Positions 1 to 13,734 of a DNA stretch of 64,000 nucleotides are shown one piece after another. A program made the translations under genes and the position numbers. Under the pieces are notes generated by a model that did not search any database, was not told where the DNA came from, and was given only the letters and a program-made list of their open reading frames with translations. The DNA lies in the NCBI GenBank assembly GCA_003344405.1, contig NOWV01000002.1, forward strand, positions 806,001 through 870,000. The letters run 5' to 3'. Position 1 is the first letter of the stretch; each line of letters starts with the position of its first letter. Origin of the DNA: Trichoplax sp. H2. Its lineage: Eukaryota; Placozoa; Uniplacotomia; Trichoplacea.

Positions 1-1
1 G

Positions 2-2710
2 CAAGCATCTTATGGCACTATTAAATTTGGGACTTATCATACTGTCAAAAGAATTGTCGCAAAAAATCCTGAAGGTAAAAGTTAATGAAATGATTCTATA
101 GTAATTTACTTATTTTAGATGATTTAACACCTATTACAGTAGTGTTTATTTAGTTGAGATGCATATTTGGAGACAAAAATTTAACGTGGCATTTTCACAT
201 GTAATTTTATTATCCTTGTTGATTAATATATTAATTATTATTATAGATGAGACTATACTCACAAATGTATTTGCTGGAATGATTGCCGGAGCACTATCTT
301 CAAGCATCGCTAATCCTACTGATGTTCTGAAGGTTGGTAACTATGATAATATGATTGCGCACAATTACACAATCTACCGTAATCCGTAATATTTCATAAT
401 AGAGTTTTATTCATTACCAAGAAACATTCATTTTTCTATAGCCAATACATATAGTAGTATTATTAAGTGTAAATTAGTTATGTACATTATGTGATCATTA
501 CTTCAAGATTACAAATACGTATATTGATACCTACAAGTCGATCGTTTAGTATTAGCTAGCTGATGCATTAAAATGCGTTTAGTTAAGGCTTATTCGTTTT
601 CCTTGAGTTATGATATAGTGATTCACATCATTTCCGTTTGTTAGTGCTTTAATATTCGCAAAATGCTATTGTGTCATTTTGCAGATACAAGTAGAGCGAA
701 TTGCTTCTTAGTATTTCTCATATCTCTTCAGTCATACCGTATCGTAATTATGGTGTAGTTTGTACTATACTTCATAATAAGGTCCTACAGGCATACACTA
801 CCAGCTATACTGCACTTGGTTTAGTTGGTTATATCAGAGCCATACTATAGTACTGTAGTCTGTACTGTAGGACGAGTATTAACTGTGCGTATTATCTTTT
901 TTCACCGTAGAGAAGGAGAATTTTTCTGCATTGTGTAGCCGATCTAGTGTATTAACGCATAATCTACGCATACGTGTAAATCCGTTTTCTAGTAAATGCG
1001 GTAGATTAACCAAATATTTATTATTCGTTAAGTTTTAATTGACTTGATGAAATACGGCATATTTTTATTTGTCATATACTAGTTCGTTTATTCGTAAGCT
1101 CAAAATTAAATTAAGTTACTTTATGCTATTGCTTCACGGATGATTATGGTATTTTACCTTCCAGACTTTAAGACGTAAATGTTATCGCGTAGGCGATATA
1201 TGAAAAGGAATCTTATGTCGTTTTCTGCAGTATGTACGGGCAAAACTGTAGCATTCGTCTGAATGATGGTATAGCGCTCTTCAGACGCTTTTAAATATAT
1301 GTGTATATCTATGTATAGCTTGTCTATATTCAGTCCTCTACTATTTCGTTTGATTTCATTTCAGTATGAACCTGCATAGCATACCTTATTTACCGTTTAG
1401 TATATATATGTTACTGTACATTTAATTGCTTTAGAATAGAAATAAAATTTAATTAAATTATGTTACCATGTGCTTCTTTAGTTTTCCAAGTCTATTCACG
1501 GTATGAAAAAATTTATGATCATAGATAATTGAAAAATCACGATATGCTAAGCCTATGTAATATTTGTAGATGTAGTTCATGATAAGATGTTATTGTATTA
1601 CAAGTTTTGTGTTTCGACTAAATTAAAAATTATGTATTAATTTTAATTTTTATTATGGGTTTATAGGTTAGGATGCAAGCTGGATCACGGATGAACCTGA
1701 CTGGAAAGAATGTGCTTCGGTCTTTTGCTGATATTTATAAAGAAGAAGGTATTAGGGGTCTTTATCGGGTAAGCTATTTCTTACGTAATGTTTACGATGA
1801 GGCTGGTCGGATGTCTAAGTAAATTTTGTACAAATATTATTTTTATTTCTTAGGGTGTGGGACCAACGTCACAAAGAGCAGCTGTGATAGTTGCCGTTCA
1901 AATGCCAACTTATGAACTGAGTAAGCGTGAGCTCATTAAAAGTCAACTTATGAATGATGGCCTATCAACTCATTTATGGTGCGTTGTACTCGATGAAAGA
2001 TATTTATTAATCAATCAACTATTTAACACGATAGTTATAAATTGTACTTATATATTTTACATAATCTTGTATGGTTTACAGCTGTAGTATGATATCTGGC
2101 CTTTCTATGGCTCTAGTTTCTAATCCTTTGGACGTTATAAAGGTTAGAATTGTTAAAATTTGTAAAATTTACCGTTTCTCACCTACAACTAGAGCAATAT
2201 TAGCGATTATATAGCATACGTAGACTTACCTTTTAATTTTGATATGGGCTTACAGCCAGTTAATTCCCCAGAGTGATAGAGATAACTTTAATATTTATAG
2301 ACTAGAATGGTGAATCAATCAGCAAGTCGTATTGTTAGTAAAAGATCAGCGTCATTTTATAAGAATTCTTTCCACTGCTTATATCAGGTAAGAAATAGTA
2401 CCAGCAATATCTAAAAGTCTCTATGTTGTAAAGTGAACGTAAGGTGCCTAATTAATAATTTTATTCGCAGACAATTCGTGGTGAAGGCATCCTTGCACTA
2501 TATAAGGGTTTCGTACCCTCATTTTTGCGTGTTGGACCTTGGAATGTTATTGTATCCTCACATAGATAACAATTAAAATTACTATTGCAACTCTTTACAT
2601 TAACTATCTATTAATCATGAGTGCTCTTGCTTATGGTCCTTAACTTTCTAAAACAGTTTTTTGTAACATATGAGCAAATGAAGCGCATTGATTTATTGCA
2701 CCATTACTAA
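2..2710 (+). CDS. SLC25A30: Mitochondrial carrier, SLC25A14/SLC25A30 (BMCP1/KMCP1) type, 5'-truncated by the window edge
   Basis: Eight exons join in frame: 2-74, 247-332, 1667-1768, 1854-1978, 2082-2142, 2301-2387, 2471-2551 and 2657-2710 (TAA), giving 222 residues. The family usually has about 290, so the N-terminal 70 or so lie outside the window. Two carrier signature cores are visible, [12 protein letters not shown] (exons 2-3) and [11 protein letters not shown] (exons 5-6), each followed by the [10 protein letters not shown] / [10 protein letters not shown] second half-motif. The tail [14 protein letters not shown] and the block [13 protein letters not shown] match the uncoupling-protein-like subfamily of SLC25A14/30 rather than UCP1-3. 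The family sits in the mitochondrial inner membrane and exchanges small anions; the exact substrate cannot be told here. All introns are GT-AG and phases close. Assignment to one of the two vertebrate paralogues is not meaningful if this lineage has one copy. Confidence 0.93.
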
Positions 2711-5700
2711 CCTGGTCTGAATTTTGGGTAGTTGGATTCATTGATTTTATCAAGACGTTGCTGCATAACCAAGAAATGTTTCTCTTACGAAGTTAGACTA
2801 CTTAATAATTTATGTCAGCTTAGACTTAAATTATGTATTATATCTTTGTGTAGATACTCGTATACGAGTACATTCGCCTCACATTGCAGTAACCGCAAAT
2901 TGACATTATTACAAGAATTGACTTTACGGTTGGAAGCTACATGTAGGAGATGGATATTTACCAGACATGTACAGGATACTAGTAATGCTAAATTGTTATT
3001 ACACTGTGAATACTTACATAATTAATCATGTATTCGCGTATATAGCCTGGTTTGCATTCTGTATGATATTGTAATTTAACCATATATGGCACTTGTAATA
3101 TATTGTACTGTACGGTGTTGGCAAACAAGAAAATTATTATTAATCGAATTTGCATAAGTTGCGAACTAATTTGTTTAATTTATTATGGCATTATTCGGTG
3201 GACTAAAGACAATGTAATTGTATTTTGAGGGATGTTAAAAACATTTATTACTGGAAATGCTCTCAGCTTTTATGAAGGAAAATTCATTCACTATGCTTTA
3301 CTCTTAAATACAAATAAAGATCTAGAAGATTGCTTACTACAAGGGAAAATTACTGAGCAACATACTCGTACGGTAGATCTATTAAATCATATTATATACT
3401 GTACCGTATGTTTAATATTAATGCCACTGATTTATTACGTATAATTATCAATTGCCACCAGTTAAGAAATGCCTAATAATACTGTACGTTGCTACGGAAA
3501 TCGCTATTGCATACAGTACAGTCATTGGCAGCGCATATGACCGTATCGAACTTACTGTACTAGTATACAGTACGTATTGAACGGCAAGGATGACTTTAGG
3601 GTATATTGTGAAGGAGCATGAAATCATTCACAGTATTCATATTTAGCGAAAGGATGACTTAGAATACAGTACATAATGAAGAAGCATGAAATGATTCACA
3701 ATGGAAAATTACAGTCGGCATCCAAAATTTGTTGAGGCCATACTGTACAGTACATTCAAGCCTTTAAAGAACGCAACGATTAATTATATGACTTGATCGA
3801 ATTGTGGCTCCAAATACACCCAGCTCACAACTCCACAATGACAATGATTAATTGTAATTGTTGAGAACGCAGTCAATCGAATACAGACGTACTTGCGTCA
3901 GGTTAAATACACCTCCACCGAGACAGCATTAATTGTAAATTAGAATAACTATCTTAACAGGAATAATACAAGTTTTTATTTTTCTGTATAGTGGAACTAA
4001 TCAAGTTAACATTAATAGCGACGATATTCATGCTAGATAGTAAAAAGTTGATGAGGTATAACAATTTCACAGTATAAGCGTACATTTGAAGACCACTGCA
4101 CAGAAATTGTTAAAGCACTTGTGGTTTAGAAAATTTAAAAATACTACAATATTATTATAGGCATGAAAATGTAGAATCCTGCTCGATCACTATTAACCTG
4201 TATTTATTGTTGCTCATTGATAGTTTTCAGCTATACAGTAAAAATAATTATAATTGATGATGATTCGCTATTACGCATTAGTACAATAAAATTTTAGCAA
4301 AACTTAGTGTACATGTAACGTTATACAATTGTCAATAGCGGATTCTGCACCAGCGTGCATACAGCATGTTAGGTAAATGCAATAACAATAATAATAGGGA
4401 TGAGATTTATTACAATAATGATACGTATCAATCGTTTAAAACAGAACTACTGTCTACTTGTGACTTTCTGAATTTAGTCTTTCATCGATAGCAATAGGTC
4501 TGTCGTCATCCATTCATCATATTTATCATTCATGACACATGTTACTCATCGCTCAATTCATACGATTCATATAAAATTTGCCCTCGATGATTAAAGGTAT
4601 AAAACGATTGCCTATTGGTAAAGTTTTCCGATGGCCTATCACATCATAATAAAAAGAAAGAATGACAACACCATGAATGAAACACTTATATATGTAGCGA
4701 AAGAAAAGTCGTCAAAATAAATTTGTTGGCAATAAGACTGGATTAATATAGAGCATATTGTTATAGAGACATGTAACATGCTATCAATGATACATTTTAA
4801 TACGACAAATTCTTTTTCAGGCTTTCAGAAAATTGACCAGTAAGAGAATTTCTGTACGGTTCATAATTACGCATATAATTATATTATAATTTACGCCGAG
4901 AAATTTCAGTTCTTTGAATAGCTAGTACCTGTCGTTTAGTTCTGCTGTTGCACTTATTTCGCGAAAACTTCCAGAAATGATAACTACGCCAATGGTACAA
5001 ACGATAAAGCCAGTTAAGCATTCGACTAAAATCTGCAAGTTCAAAGAAATCATTGTAATGGATGATTTTGTTTGGTTTTGTAAGAAAGATTTATGCCTAG
5101 GTATTGCAGAAAATTGTTAACAAAAATTGCTAGCACAAGTTATTGAACTATGATCATTTTCAATGCATATTATGACGTTCATGCTTAAGCTTTGAAAGTA
5201 TTTACAAGGTACAACCATGTTTCATAAAATGTAATTTCTTGAATAAAAAAGTATGATGATACGACTTTGATGCTTACGTCTATTGGTGTATTAGCCACAT
5301 TTTGTTCGGTTAATTTGGCGTAAGTCCGATCTATGAATAAAATACGTTGCAGCGATCATCAATGTAAAGTGTTGAGCGCATCCAATTAGGATTCACTGTA
5401 ACGGTTAGATATCAAAGTTAATCAATGAAATTACGTTGTACAGCGGAATAGGCTGAATGGAATACTCCTAAAATTCCGAATAGAATTAAGAATCTGGCAA
5501 CGGTGCGAAAGCCAGTCGCCATGATGTTTCTAAGCTTTGGAATAGCGAAGTAATGTAGAGACTACAGTACTGTACTGTACTGCACTGTAGTGAGAGCCTT
5601 TCTTCTTCAAGAGTACAGTGTACAGTGTACAGTACATACAGTACAGTATTGTACCATACAGTATGTACTGCGCAGTACTGTACAGTACTATACAGTACAG

Positions 5701-7263
5701 TACAGTACAGTGTACGGTACGTGCAACGTTGGTATTGTAGAAAAGTACTGTACACTGTACCGTACTGTACGGTACTGAACTGGCTGCACGTAGGTGAAAG
5801 CAAGTTCCTGCCTCTAGCAGCTAGCTCTAGATCCCAAGGAAGCGAAATTGAAGTCCAATCAATTAATTATTAACCGTCAACGAAGAGAATATGTACAAAT
5901 TATTTTAACATGAGCACAATACGATTAGTCAACCTAGCCAGCCGGCTGCCATTACGATATGGGACCACTTGTTATAAGGTAGGACTGCTAAGAGTAAAGT
6001 CATTTTATTCATAGTTCAGTACATCCGGTAAAGAAATGAATTGGCTTGATTGTCCTCGACACAGGCTCTACTCTATAAGACCGTGTTCAGCGTACACCAC
6101 GTGAGCCACTAGCTACAAGGTCTGGCCATGTTCTCTGGTCATGGCGTTGCCAATGAGCAAACCACACTCGCTCTGCTAATATCATATTATGAATAATGAT
6201 ACTCCAGAAGAAATGACCACAAAGTTTTTAAATAGATTTAAAACGTAGAATAGATTCCTTACTGACCTCACTGTATAGGATCGTAAGAGACCATTCGATT
6301 ACAGTATTATGGCATGAAAGTCAAGCTAAATTTCCAATAAATGCTGTATGGAATAATCTTGTAAACGACTGTAGTAATCAATGAAGTCTTTCAATCCATT
6401 ATAGCCATTTTGATCAGCTATACCTGATATTGCAGTGTACAAATATAAATGGCTCTGCAGTACCTGAACTCTAGCTGTGCATAGGCATAAGGGGTCATAA
6501 TCAACTACAGTGCCGTAAATGCCGGCAACATTGTTGGTTTCTAACCTTTCACTTGCAATGCTTTGCAGCATGGATTTACAGCACTTCAACCTAGCTGTCC
6601 CTGTATGGAGAACATCTACACCTGTAATGTGCAATATATTGAGTAACAGTACTATGATTTATCTGCCTTCATTCAACAACGAACTAGTAGTCCTGGTTTA
6701 AATTTGCTGCATAACCCATTTCTAAAATGATTCATATAAATTGTAGAACTGTACGCTACTGTATAGTGACGTTAAGACGAAAATAATGCAGCGTGATTCA
6801 AGTAGAAATGTTGGCGTACGATCACATATCGCAGCAGTTGCAGTACAGTCGAACTGTTGCTTTTCCTGTAGACCACCATTAAACTAACAGACAGCATGTT
6901 GTGCCATAATATTATCCAATATTTTCATTGATACTATCTATCGGTTATATACGGTACCTTGCTGACCACTTTTAAAGTCATTTAGAATAGTTTAAAAATT
7001 AGTATCAACATCGAATCATTGAAATATGATAGTTTGCTCCTTATGTATAACATTGGATGTATTTTTGCTACCTTGTTATCATATTACTGCTCATATATAT
7101 ATATATACTCTAATAACCAAAAAGCTATAGTAAATATCAGCATCGTAGCAGTAGATGCGCGTACTTTTGTATACCAACCCTAGAAGTAATAGTAATTATT
7201 ATACTCGTATGTAATAATTAATTGCATTAGTTGACGTATCTGTTTATTGAATCGATTTTATAG
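2711..7263. other. Intergenic stretch without a supported gene
   Basis: Between the carrier stop codon and the first GFM1 exon I found no exon chain that resembles a known protein. Open frames here are short and several arise from low-complexity sequence. The stretch carries many scattered copies of CTGTACAG-like words (for example near 3109, 3517, 3560, 3668, 3742 and 6841) and one dense palindromic cluster, listed separately. The 3' untranslated region of the carrier and an upstream non-coding GFM1 exon may also be here. Confidence 0.6.
5564..5780. repeat. Dense CTGTACAG/GTAC palindrome cluster
   Basis: About 215 bases built almost entirely of overlapping TACTGTACAGTA, GTACAGTGTAC and TACGGTAC words, so nearly every 8-12 base block is its own reverse complement. 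A 30-base insert of ordinary sequence (about 5591-5615) and another near 5727-5743 interrupt it. It can read as an open frame on both strands, which is a by-product of the repeat. A similar cluster lies at 62933-63108. I cannot assign a function; cruciform formation or a protein-binding platform are possibilities. Confidence 0.85.
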
Positions 7264-10200
7264 ATATCACCTTTATTACGGGCTGCTATGTCGCAATCGG
7301 CGGTAAGAGTAATAATTAATTATTCGTGATTAGTAAACTGTATGTATGTGTATTATCTATCATACTGATCATACTGTACAGTATAATCGCAATTTCCCTT
7401 TATATCGTGAATTCATAATCCGTACTGCAGTCGATTTTCTGGCCGTATTCGGCAATAATTAAATTTTGCATTTTCTTATGTGAAAATAAAATTTATTTCT
7501 ACGAGTTCTTTCATAACGTACCTACACAGGTAGAAGTAGAGAAAATTCGCAATATTGGAATATCAGCTCATATTGATTCCGGGAAAACGACATTAACAGA
7601 GCGAGTTTTGTTTTATACCGGACGCATTGGTCAGATGCACGAGGTAGAGTAAAAGAATATAAATTATAATTATTATACGTAGATTTACATGTGATAATTT
7701 TAATTATGCTCTCCCTTAAAATGAAATTTTAAAATCTTGAAAAACTTCGCACTATATGCAGTAGATCTTTACGGTTATACCTTTACCAACTTTGAATTGG
7801 AATCGTTACAACTTTATCAAATTTAACTCATTAATCTTCACGCCTGTGTTGTATTACAAATTTGAGTAACTTATTCCAGTTTCTTAAAAATTACCAGTAC
7901 AGTATTTAAATTTATCTCTCATACGAGATATAGAGCGATGTACTGAGCGTTTATCGATGCTTATAACTTCGTTGCATTTATTGCAGGTCAGAGGTAAGGA
8001 TAATGTCGGTGCTACAATGGATTTTATGGATCTGGAACGTCAACGTGGTATTACGATACAAGTTGGTATTTGGTTTTAATCACCCATTGATTTTATTGAT
8101 AGCAATACAACTTGACTTAAAACTAACCAACTTATTAAATGTTGTTTTTGTTATGTTATCGAGTATAGTCTGCTGCTACTTATACCAGCTGGAAAGAAAC
8201 AAATATAAATATTATTGACACACCAGGTAAAATATATAGTAGAATATTTCGACATTTAAAACATTTGCAGTAGTAACTTTCCTTTTCTAGCAATTAACCA
8301 TTGTAAACTTTATTGAATGATTAGGTCATGTTGATTTTACTATGGAAGTCGAGCGTGCCCTACGTGTCTTAGATTCAGCAGTATTAGTATTATGCGGTGT
8401 TGGAGGTGTTCAAGTGAGCAATACCTATATAAATATCTTATATTCTTTGTACTTGCATCTAACGTTGCATTTATGTACCGATAGAGCCAAACTTTAACCG
8501 TTGATAGACAAATGAAACGTTACGAGGTTCCGTGCTTAGCCTTTATTAACAAACTAGATCGGTTAGGAATATTCGAATGATCTTTTGCTTTGTCTTAATA
8601 AGAACCTTTGCAATAATTTATTATGATAATAATAACATTAACAAGGTATCTGAACTACTTCGTATAGAATGGGAGCTAATCCAGAAAGAGTAGTTTTGCA
8701 AATTAGGTATTTTTAAGTTTACAATTTCACTTTTAAAGAAATCTGTATAATGTTCGTTACATATTAACGTTCTAGAACATACTTTATCAATTTTATCAAA
8801 ATACTAGGTCGAAATTACGACATAATGCAGCTCTTATTCATTTACCGATTGGTTTGGAAAGTGATTTTAAAGGAATTATAGACATAATATCTAGGAAAGC
8901 TATTTACTTTGAAGGTGCATTGGGGTAAGATACATCGTGTTTAAGCCTTACAATTTAAATTAGCATTAGTAATAGTAAAATAACGCCTGATGCGCTTGCT
9001 AGTATTTTATTGTAAAGTTCGCCAATATTTATTGTCCATTACTTAACGGTATTCTATAATTTAGCTCCCAAATAGTCGAAAAAGAGATTCCTGATGATTA
9101 TGTGGAAGAAACGAATAAGAAAAGACAAGAATTGATTGGTACTTACTTGTTAGATAGATTAGCAGTTTGACTTAGTTAATCGACCAAATTTTGGCTGTCG
9201 ATTTGGATTTAACGTCAGATTATTTATCATAGCTTAGTTGAATTATCGGTAATATCATTACTTGCTTTGCTAAGTTTTAGTTATTGCTATATTTTTACAT
9301 CAAAATAGAGGCAGTAGCTAATGTTGATGATGAACTAGGAGAGAAGTTTCTGGAAGACGCAGATTTATCTAAGGAAGACATCATCGTAATTATGCATCTT
9401 AAAAATTTTTTTAATTGTATACTGAGTAATTCAACTTTTGTTTATCTGATTCTGGTTCATTTCTGAATCTTGCTATAAAACAGGCAGCAATTCGACGTTG
9501 TACCTTAAAGAAAACTTTTACACCGGTCTTATTAGGATCAGCTCTAAAGAATAAAGGTGTCCAGGTAGCTGTAGAGATCATGATCTTATTCAAGTAGAGA
9601 AAAATTTTTTATTAACATTCTTAATCGCCTAAGATACGAGTATGTAGTCTAATTTATTGAACTGTTGTTGTGGTATTTTATAGCCTCTTTTAGACGGTGT
9701 TTTAGCATATTTACCAAATCCTTCCGAAGTTGAAAATTTTGCTTTGGATCCCGAAGAGTAGGCTTAGTTATTATTGTTATTAATTTTGATTTAATATTCA
9801 TTGTAACTATTATAATTTTAGCTATAGAAATTAGAACACTAACTTGTTTCATTCTGCAATTTAATAATTTTTTGAAATTTCAATTGTTTACTTTTGGTAA
9901 TGAAGACATATTTACTAAATCAAAATACTTTTCGATACCAGCAATGAGCAAAAAATTTTAATGAATCCTTCACGGAGCAGCGCACAGCCTTTTGTTGGCC
10001 TTGCCTTTAAGCTTGAGGTATGCAATGCTGTAATAGTGGGAAGAAGTCATCGCAATTGATTATAGCCCATATTTACCGTTGTAACTTTAGCAGATAATAC
10101 AATGACGTTAATTAAATATTATGACCATTATGTAATTGCTTAGTGACTTTTATCTTCGAATTCAGGCAGGTCGATTTGGTCAGTTAACATATATACGTAT

Positions 10201-12720
10201 CTATCAAGGACAGTTAAAAAGAGGTGGCTTTATTGTTAATGTTAGAACCGGTAAACGTCTTAAGGTACCACGACTTGTTAGGATGCATAGCAATGAAATG
10301 GAGGTATTTCGATGCTTTTATTTACGATTTCCTAAAGTATCATGCTTCTATACAATCTGATAGGTTACCCTAATCTTACTGTAAGTTATTCAAGTCTGCC
10401 TTAAATTTTTATCATAGGACGTCCAAGAGGCTTATGCCGGTGATATTTGCGCATTATTTGGTGTAGACTGTTTTTCGGGCGATACATTTGTGGCTGAATC
10501 TTCTCGGTCATTATCGATGGTACTGCTGTACTTGATAATTTATCCTGTAGACGTTAGTACCTTTTGACTTAGTAATTTACCTGCATCATAAAAAAAATCA
10601 TAGGAATCGATGTTTGTTCCAGAACCTGTGATCTCTCTTTCTATCAAGCCTACCAATAAGGTAAACATAGAAAAATTCATTTTCTTTACCTGTCTATTTT
10701 TAAAATATAACTAATTTTTTAGAACGATATCGGACAATTCTCTAAAGCGATCCACCGGTTCACTAAAGAAGATCCAACTTTCAAGGTGCACTTTGATGAC
10801 GAGAGCAAAGAGGTACTGAGCAACGTTGTGGTGCGCATGTTGATTTCTGTGGTTTTTTATCCAATGTCTTATTATGTATTGCATACAAACATTTATTCAT
10901 TGTATTCTGATACTTTATTAATAATAATTATTATAGACCATTATTTCTGGTATGGGAGAATTACATTTGGATATTTATGCCGAGGTAAGTTTCTTGCATT
11001 GAACGATTTTAATATTATTGGGTTGCTTAGTCTCCAATTATACAATATAAGCACGCCTTAAGAATCTCATCACTTTTGAAAACTTATTCGTATTAGAGAA
11101 TACGTACAGAATATAATTGCCCATGTGAAACTGGGAAGCCGAAAGTGGCTTTCAGAGAAACAATTGGTTCGATTGCCCAGTAAGTAAAAATAAAAACTAT
11201 GATAAAAATATTTAATTTAACGATGAAATCCTTACTGTATGACCAGGAAAGGACCTTCTCATCTAATACTGTAATTTTGATACAGATTCGATTATTTGCA
11301 TAAAAAACAATCTGGTGGAGCTGGTCAGTTTGGTCGTGTTATCGGAGAAATTCAAGTATGATAAAGTACTCTATTTACATGTACGCGTAACGAAAAACGT
11401 CTTCGAATACGATAATAAAATGATTTGTTTGCTAATAATATGGTTAGCCTTTGGGCGAGGATAAGTTAACATCAGTTGAATTTTCCGATGAAACTGTTGG
11501 TATGAATATTCCAAAGAACTTTATACCTGCTATTGAGAAGGTATATTTTCATTTGTTGCTGTATTGGCATTGACGATAATTATAATTACAGTACTACGTT
11601 TGGCGTATTTTATAATTGCCAATGGTATTTTAAGTAGATTTTTTTGCTTATCCTTAGGGCTTCCGAGATATATGTGAAACTGGTATTATATCTGGACATA
11701 AAATTAATGGTGTTAAAATTGTATTAAAAGATGGTAATTAACATATTGTATTTACTTTAAAATATTATAATTCTAGTGTGTAATTCTCATGGTGAATTTA
11801 TGGTATTGTTAATTAACTCAATAAATACTGTTATTCAAAAGGTACTTCCCATGCAGTCGACTCTAGCGAATTAGCTTTCCGCCTGGCTGGCAAGGGAGCT
11901 ATGAGACAAGGTATTCATTGTTATTGCCCGTGTCACACTTTTTTGGTTAATAATCTTGATCAGTTTGATTCCTGATAGTTCTAACCTCCGCTCTTTAGTA
12001 TTCCCTAAGGCCAACCCAATAATACTAGAGCCGGTAATGCTGGTTGAAATTAGCGCTCCAGAAGAATACAGAGTAAGCATAATTAAATGTGAAAAATTAT
12101 TGGTAAGAATCACCTCACAAACATTTCTTTTATTCTTTACTATATGAAGGGGGCTGTTCTAACCAGTATGAGTCGTCGGCGTGGCGTCATTACTGGAAGT
12201 GATTCAGTAGAAGGATACTTTTATCTGTTTGCTGAAGTTTGTAACTGCTATGTTTTGACATTATATGAATTATTTGTAGATAAGTTCCATAAAAGTAGTC
12301 CAATCCTGAACTCATGGGTCTGATAGGATTGCATAAAGTTACCAATATTATTTTAAATTTTCTTTTTCAAATTTATACTGTAGGTTCCGTTGAATGATAT
12401 GTTCGGATATGCAACTGAGTTACGATCAGCTACACAAGTAAGTATTGTTTATATAGCACTTTTCAACTGTAAAAAATATTTATGTAAAATGATCCTAAAT
12501 ATGTAGAGGTATTTGTGACTGCTTTAACAGAACTATTGCCATGTAAAATATATACCGTATATATACTCTAAAGCCACCATACTTAGTAACTCCAATATAC
12601 TGTTAGGGCAAAGGAGAATTCGTCATGGAGTACCAGAAATATGCACCAGTAACACCACAGTTACAAGACACCTTAGTCAAGCAGTTTGAAGAAGAAAGGT
12701 TACGAAAGTTAAAAAAATAA
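7264..12720 (+). CDS. GFM1: Mitochondrial translation elongation factor G1 (EF-G1mt)
   Basis: Twenty-seven exons join with closed phases to 714 residues: 7264-7302, 7530-7643, 7987-8061, 8169-8226, 8325-8413, 8485-8561, 8668-8706, 8808-8924, 9065-9138, 9309-9385, 9484-9564, 9684-9757, 9942-10017, 10166-10303, 10418-10519, 10604-10660, 10723-10812, 10937-10984, 11097-11179, 11286-11355, 11448-11540, 11658-11733, 11842-11910, 11999-12072, 12150-12236, 12384-12437, 12607-12720. The protein is the GTPase that moves tRNA and mRNA through the mitochondrial ribosome. Visible GTPase elements are the P-loop AHIDSGKTT (exon 2), the switch ERQRGITIQ (exon 3), DTPGHVD (exons 4-5) and NKLD (exon 6); domain IV shows [15 protein letters not shown]. 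The order and sequence follow animal GFM1 (human 751 residues). The start is uncertain: a Met at 7288, or an upstream exon, since 7264 follows a TAG that can be an acceptor. That short N-terminus would be part of the import signal. Confidence 0.95.
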
Positions 12721-13734
12721 AGAATGCTTGCAAAGCGAAGTACGTACATGTGGTTACTTTATGAAAGTAGCTAATCATGGTCAGTTCTTTATGAAATTGA
12801 TAAAGAATGATATTAAAGATATGACCATGCCTTTGCTATAGGATGACCTTTAGCGTTAATATTTTTATCAAATAAGCTTAAGCTATCATAGTATCGCTCC
12901 TTATGTATACACGAATATTACAAGTAAATAAAAGTTATATCATGAATAAGTGGAATTTAAATAAAGTGATGAAAAATACATTGACGAAAGCATTATAAAT
13001 TTTCGAATCATGATTATGATTCTCCAATTTTAATTTTCAAAGCTAATTGTTGATAGTACCATTTTTTGAGTCAGTACTAAATACGTGAAAGCATACGTAC
13101 TGTATATGGGCATACATACCCAGTAACCTAAAAATGGTCAATATTTTCAACGCTCATGTCACATATTTTCATTTACTATAACGTTTTCGTTGATATAGCA
13201 TTAAAATTTATTGATTTCGTTAACGTTACAATTTCAAAAACAGTTTCTATTGAAATACACTCCTTACTAGGAAATGCATGATGACATAGAAGTGTGAGAA
13301 GATTCGCTAGTAAATGCCTAAGAATTTGACTAATTCAGTCAAATACCAATTATTTATGAAAGCTTTAGAAATTATAGTGATCTTACTATGGGTATATTCC
13401 TCATTTCTATCACAAAGTACACACTACATGAAGTGTGCACCGTTGCATAAATCTCTAAGTCAAGGGAGTGTTATTAAAAAGGGGCACTATTATTACTATT
13501 GCATGCTAAACTACTATATATTGGTACAACAATGTTTTAATACGCATACTTTGAGTGGATAAATTAGAAAGACTCGTTGGAAACTTCTGTCTACGATAGT
13601 GTTTCACAGAAAGTTTTCAAGACATAAAAATCTAAGGAGTAATACCATATCCAAATTTATGCCAATCAACATTATAATATGCGACCAATAGTAACAGAAA
13701 CTTTATAAAATAGCATCAATTAACGCAAATTATT
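12721..13734. other. Convergent intergenic spacer, GFM1 / TXNDC16 3' ends
   Basis: About 1 kb between the two stop codons of convergent genes. AATAAA words occur at 12717-12722 (overlapping the GFM1 stop) and at 12927-12932, the second being the more likely GFM1 polyadenylation signal. The open frame at 13314-13562 has no recognisable protein signature. Nothing else is seen. Confidence 0.6.
12927..12932 (+). terminator. Candidate GFM1 polyadenylation signal AATAAA
   Basis: Canonical hexamer about 207 bases past the GFM1 stop codon, in an AT-rich tail. Only the hexamer is seen; cleavage at this point is an inference. Confidence 0.35.

Noticed and set aside
2732-3025. 97-codon plus-strand frame after the carrier gene
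   Set aside because: Begins 22 bases past the carrier stop, has no recognisable domain and is most likely 3' untranslated sequence.
5486-5873. Open frames on both strands of 60-105 codons
   Set aside because: They run through the palindromic GTAC cluster and give Tyr/Val/Cys/Gln-rich nonsense; same explanation for frames at 62824-63268.
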